The position numbers were made by a program, and so were the translations under genes. Below are positions 61,831-64,000 of a stretch of 64,000 bases of DNA, one piece after another. The DNA comes from Toxorhynchites rutilus septentrionalis. Taxonomy: Eukaryota > Arthropoda > Insecta > Diptera > Culicidae. Within the stretch, counting starts at the first letter, position 1, and each line of letters starts with the position of its first letter. The notes beneath the pieces were generated by a model. That model had not been told where the DNA came from. It did no database searches and was given only the letters and a program-made list of their open reading frames with translations. Where the stretch lies: assembly GCF_029784135.1 (NCBI RefSeq), contig NC_073744.1:35664061-35728060 (forward strand), read 5' to 3'.

Positions 61831-64000
61831 CACAACAACATATTGCATTTGACGGAAGGATGGAAATGATTTACGGAGTGGAAAATTTGGATGCAGAATG
61901 AAAATTTCATTCACTGAAAAATAAATAAAAATTCTCACCCATACATCGGAAGATACGCACTTTTACAGGGAAGAAGTTTTTCTAACAACAACTTCTTCAT
62001 GTTTTCTGTGGAACAATCACAACTAATCTTAATTTTGTTTGAAGTCAAGTAGCGATATATAGTAAAACCTGTTTTGGGCGAATTTTTTTTGCGCGGTTTT
62101 TGTGCGATTTTTTTTTTGTGTGGTGTATGAAAAGAAGCATATTCGACGAAGTTATCGTCCATTTAGTTTTTTTCGATGGTTTATATGCATTTCAGTGCGA
62201 AAAAAGTATATTTGGGTCTCAATTATCCACTTCTGAAATTATCCCCTCCTCTCATCAAATGCTCTAATTTTTTCCAAGTTTTTGTTTAACATGATTTCTA
62301 ACAGAAACACGTTTCGACATGCAACTAAAAGTACAAAACAGCCACGCACAACCACAAAGCAGGGAAACAAAAGGAAATTGAAAGTTGAATGGCGTGGATT
62401 TAAGTTATTTTTTTGGGGGGAACTTTTTTATGCACAAAAAAAGTTTTTTTTTTCAAAATGTGTACCGAACACGATTTTTTAATGCTGCTGGTGAGGTTTT
62501 GCACGATTTTTTTAATGCGACTTTTTGTGCGATCCTTATCCCCCTCACAAAAAAAGGTTTGCTTGTAGTGTATTTGACAAAATTTTAGATTTCATTAAAA
62601 TGTGAGCTTTTGTCGAAGACATCAAACTTTCTATCTTTAAGGCAGTATTCTAGTCTAGAAATTTGAAAAAATCAAATGTTTTTTTTTCATATTTCTGTAG
62701 TTTAGGAATTGAAAAATATACCATAGAAAGGACTTATCGAAAATACCATTATTTACCGAGTTAAAGCTATTTTTGTGATGCGATATCTAACCTGGTACGG
62801 CCGAAGCAATGAACTTCAAACGCGTTTTTCTCGAAACTAGTTTTTTTTCAAACTGGCGTACACGATATCTCAAATTCTACCGAACCGATTCAAATTTATA
62901 TGGATACAATCTGCAGGCATCTCTCTATCGCATGAACCTCTAAAAAATGATATTTTTTAAGTTTTACTATTTTTAAAGAATCAGGAAACGTGAGAAAAAA
63001 AGGTTTTGAACCGCATTTTGTTTTTCAAACGGCTGCTATTTTTGTCAAAAAAGATGTTTTCGACTTGTCCGAGGTTCATGCGATAGCGGCATCTTTACTG
63101 ATTCAGAATATCTCCGATTTTTTTTGTTCTAGATGACCAGAAGGGTTGGAATCGTGTACGCCATGGCACCACTTTTGTGTGAATCCTCTCACTTCATCAA
63201 CTCTTAACTATTTTAGTTATGAATATTTTTTCTCCGTTCAATGTTTGTTTTATGGTTAAAAAATAGATGAACAAATAATGATATAAGGGATCGTAAAAAT
63301 ACTCTTTGTTTTATTTTTACGGAGCTCGAAAAAGCGTCCGAAATTCGTGTCTCTACACCCCTTTAATAGTTTCTAGAATCTATGACATTTGAGTATGGAG
63401 AATTCCGAAAGAATAATGTTTTACTGGTAACATCTTTGTGTGAAAATTTTCGCGTTTGACATGTGTCTAGTATGTTTCTAAATAGCAAAAAAGTTGGCAG
63501 AACATGTCAATCGCGACAATTTACACACAAAAATGTTACGAGTTGAACATTAGCGGTAATATTTCAAACAAAACATAAAAAAGTAACCCGATTATTGACT
63601 TGCTAATATTTTCATAGACTATTCAAATATTTTTTTTCAGAATTTAAAAAATACGTTTTAAGAAAAATGAATTTTAATTTACTTTTTTCTTTGAACGGTT
63701 TTTTTCATATTGTTCGATATTTTTTAAAGAAGACCTAAACATATTCATTCTTTTCATTCTCTGACCTAAGATTTGTAGGTATAGTTTTTGAGTGTTTTTT
63801 TTGAAATTTTTGTTTTTTCGGAAAAATTTCAACTCAAAACCCCTTTTGGTTGAAGAATGAAATGTAAACAATTAGTTATGTTTTCATTTAAAAATAAAAA
63901 AAATTGAAGAGTTACATTGAAAAAAAATACTTTGAAAATTAAAATTCACTTTTCTCAAAACAATGTTTCTTTAACACTAGGTTTTCGGGTCACGTTGTTT
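61831..64000. other. AN1-gene intron or upstream sequence; repeat fragment only
   Basis: AT-rich with many T runs. At 62,995-63,180 a copy of the 51,415-51,580 repeat. No A20-type zinc-finger exon was found, and open frames such as 61,935-62,162 and 63,674-63,871 are lysine-rich chance frames. The remaining sequence holds nothing I can support. Confidence 0.4.

Overview
The window looks like nuclear DNA of an insect, most likely a culicine (Aedes-like) mosquito. The evidence is AT-rich sequence, small exons with GT-AG splice sites separated by multi-kilobase introns, and dense insertions of element types known from mosquitoes: a DD37E Tc1/mariner element, tRNA-derived SINEs ending in GAA repeats, and TA, TAA and TTAA MITEs. 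No rRNA gene, functional tRNA gene, CRISPR array or bacterial-type operon was seen. Species is an inference from repeat content and protein similarity.

Three host genes are supported. (1) Positions 1-27,909, + strand: the 3' two thirds of an Fps/Fer-family non-receptor tyrosine kinase gene (Drosophila Fps85D, vertebrate FER/FES). The window opens inside an exon of the region after the F-BAR domain (1-166), followed by a linker exon with a short form (4,543-4,749) and a probable long form (4,543-6,543), an apparent alternative first exon (12,132-12,251), the first SH2 exon (18,778 or earlier to 18,975), and four exons for the rest of SH2 plus the whole kinase domain (26,783-27,909). All joins keep frame. 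The alternative first exon suggests a short SH2-kinase isoform like the p45/FerT products known from flies and mammals. (2) Positions 36,522-37,693, - strand: a complete five-exon gene for eIF2B subunit alpha, 303 residues. (3) Positions 57,322-57,719, - strand: the last two coding exons of an A20/AN1 zinc-finger gene of the ZFAND5/6 type; its upstream exons lie beyond the window, and the 53.66-57.32 kb stretch is probably its long 3' UTR.

The rest is repeats. Introns of the kinase gene hold palindromic and TIR elements, SINEs, a 3.7 kb degenerate satellite built around ATCTGAA with a pure (AAAATCT)n core (7.5-11.2 kb), a second degenerate satellite around CTCGAACTTT (19.3-21.6 kb), a mariner relic, a nearly complete DD37E element, and hAT and Tc1 relics. 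From 28.9 to 36.4 kb is a nested stack, including a 2.8 kb hAT element with a perfect 8-bp duplication sitting inside a smaller palindromic MITE. From 37.9 to 53 kb lie MITEs, two SINE types with clean target duplications, a 2.56 kb TIR element with another inside it, a histone-derived mosaic (45.3-45.9 kb), a Myb/SANT-like gene fragment (50.7-51.1 kb) and a 5'-truncated LINE with an RNase H domain (51.6-52.9 kb). From 58.6 to 61.8 kb, inside the zinc-finger gene's intron, is a decayed Ty3/gypsy retrotransposon that has lost its reverse transcriptase active-site segment.

No new multi-gene system was found. The most interesting items are the kinase gene's isoform architecture (unusual SH2-exon acceptor, hidden first exon, long linker exon), the histone-like mosaic with a histone-type 3' stem-loop, and several TIR families that appear uncharacterised.
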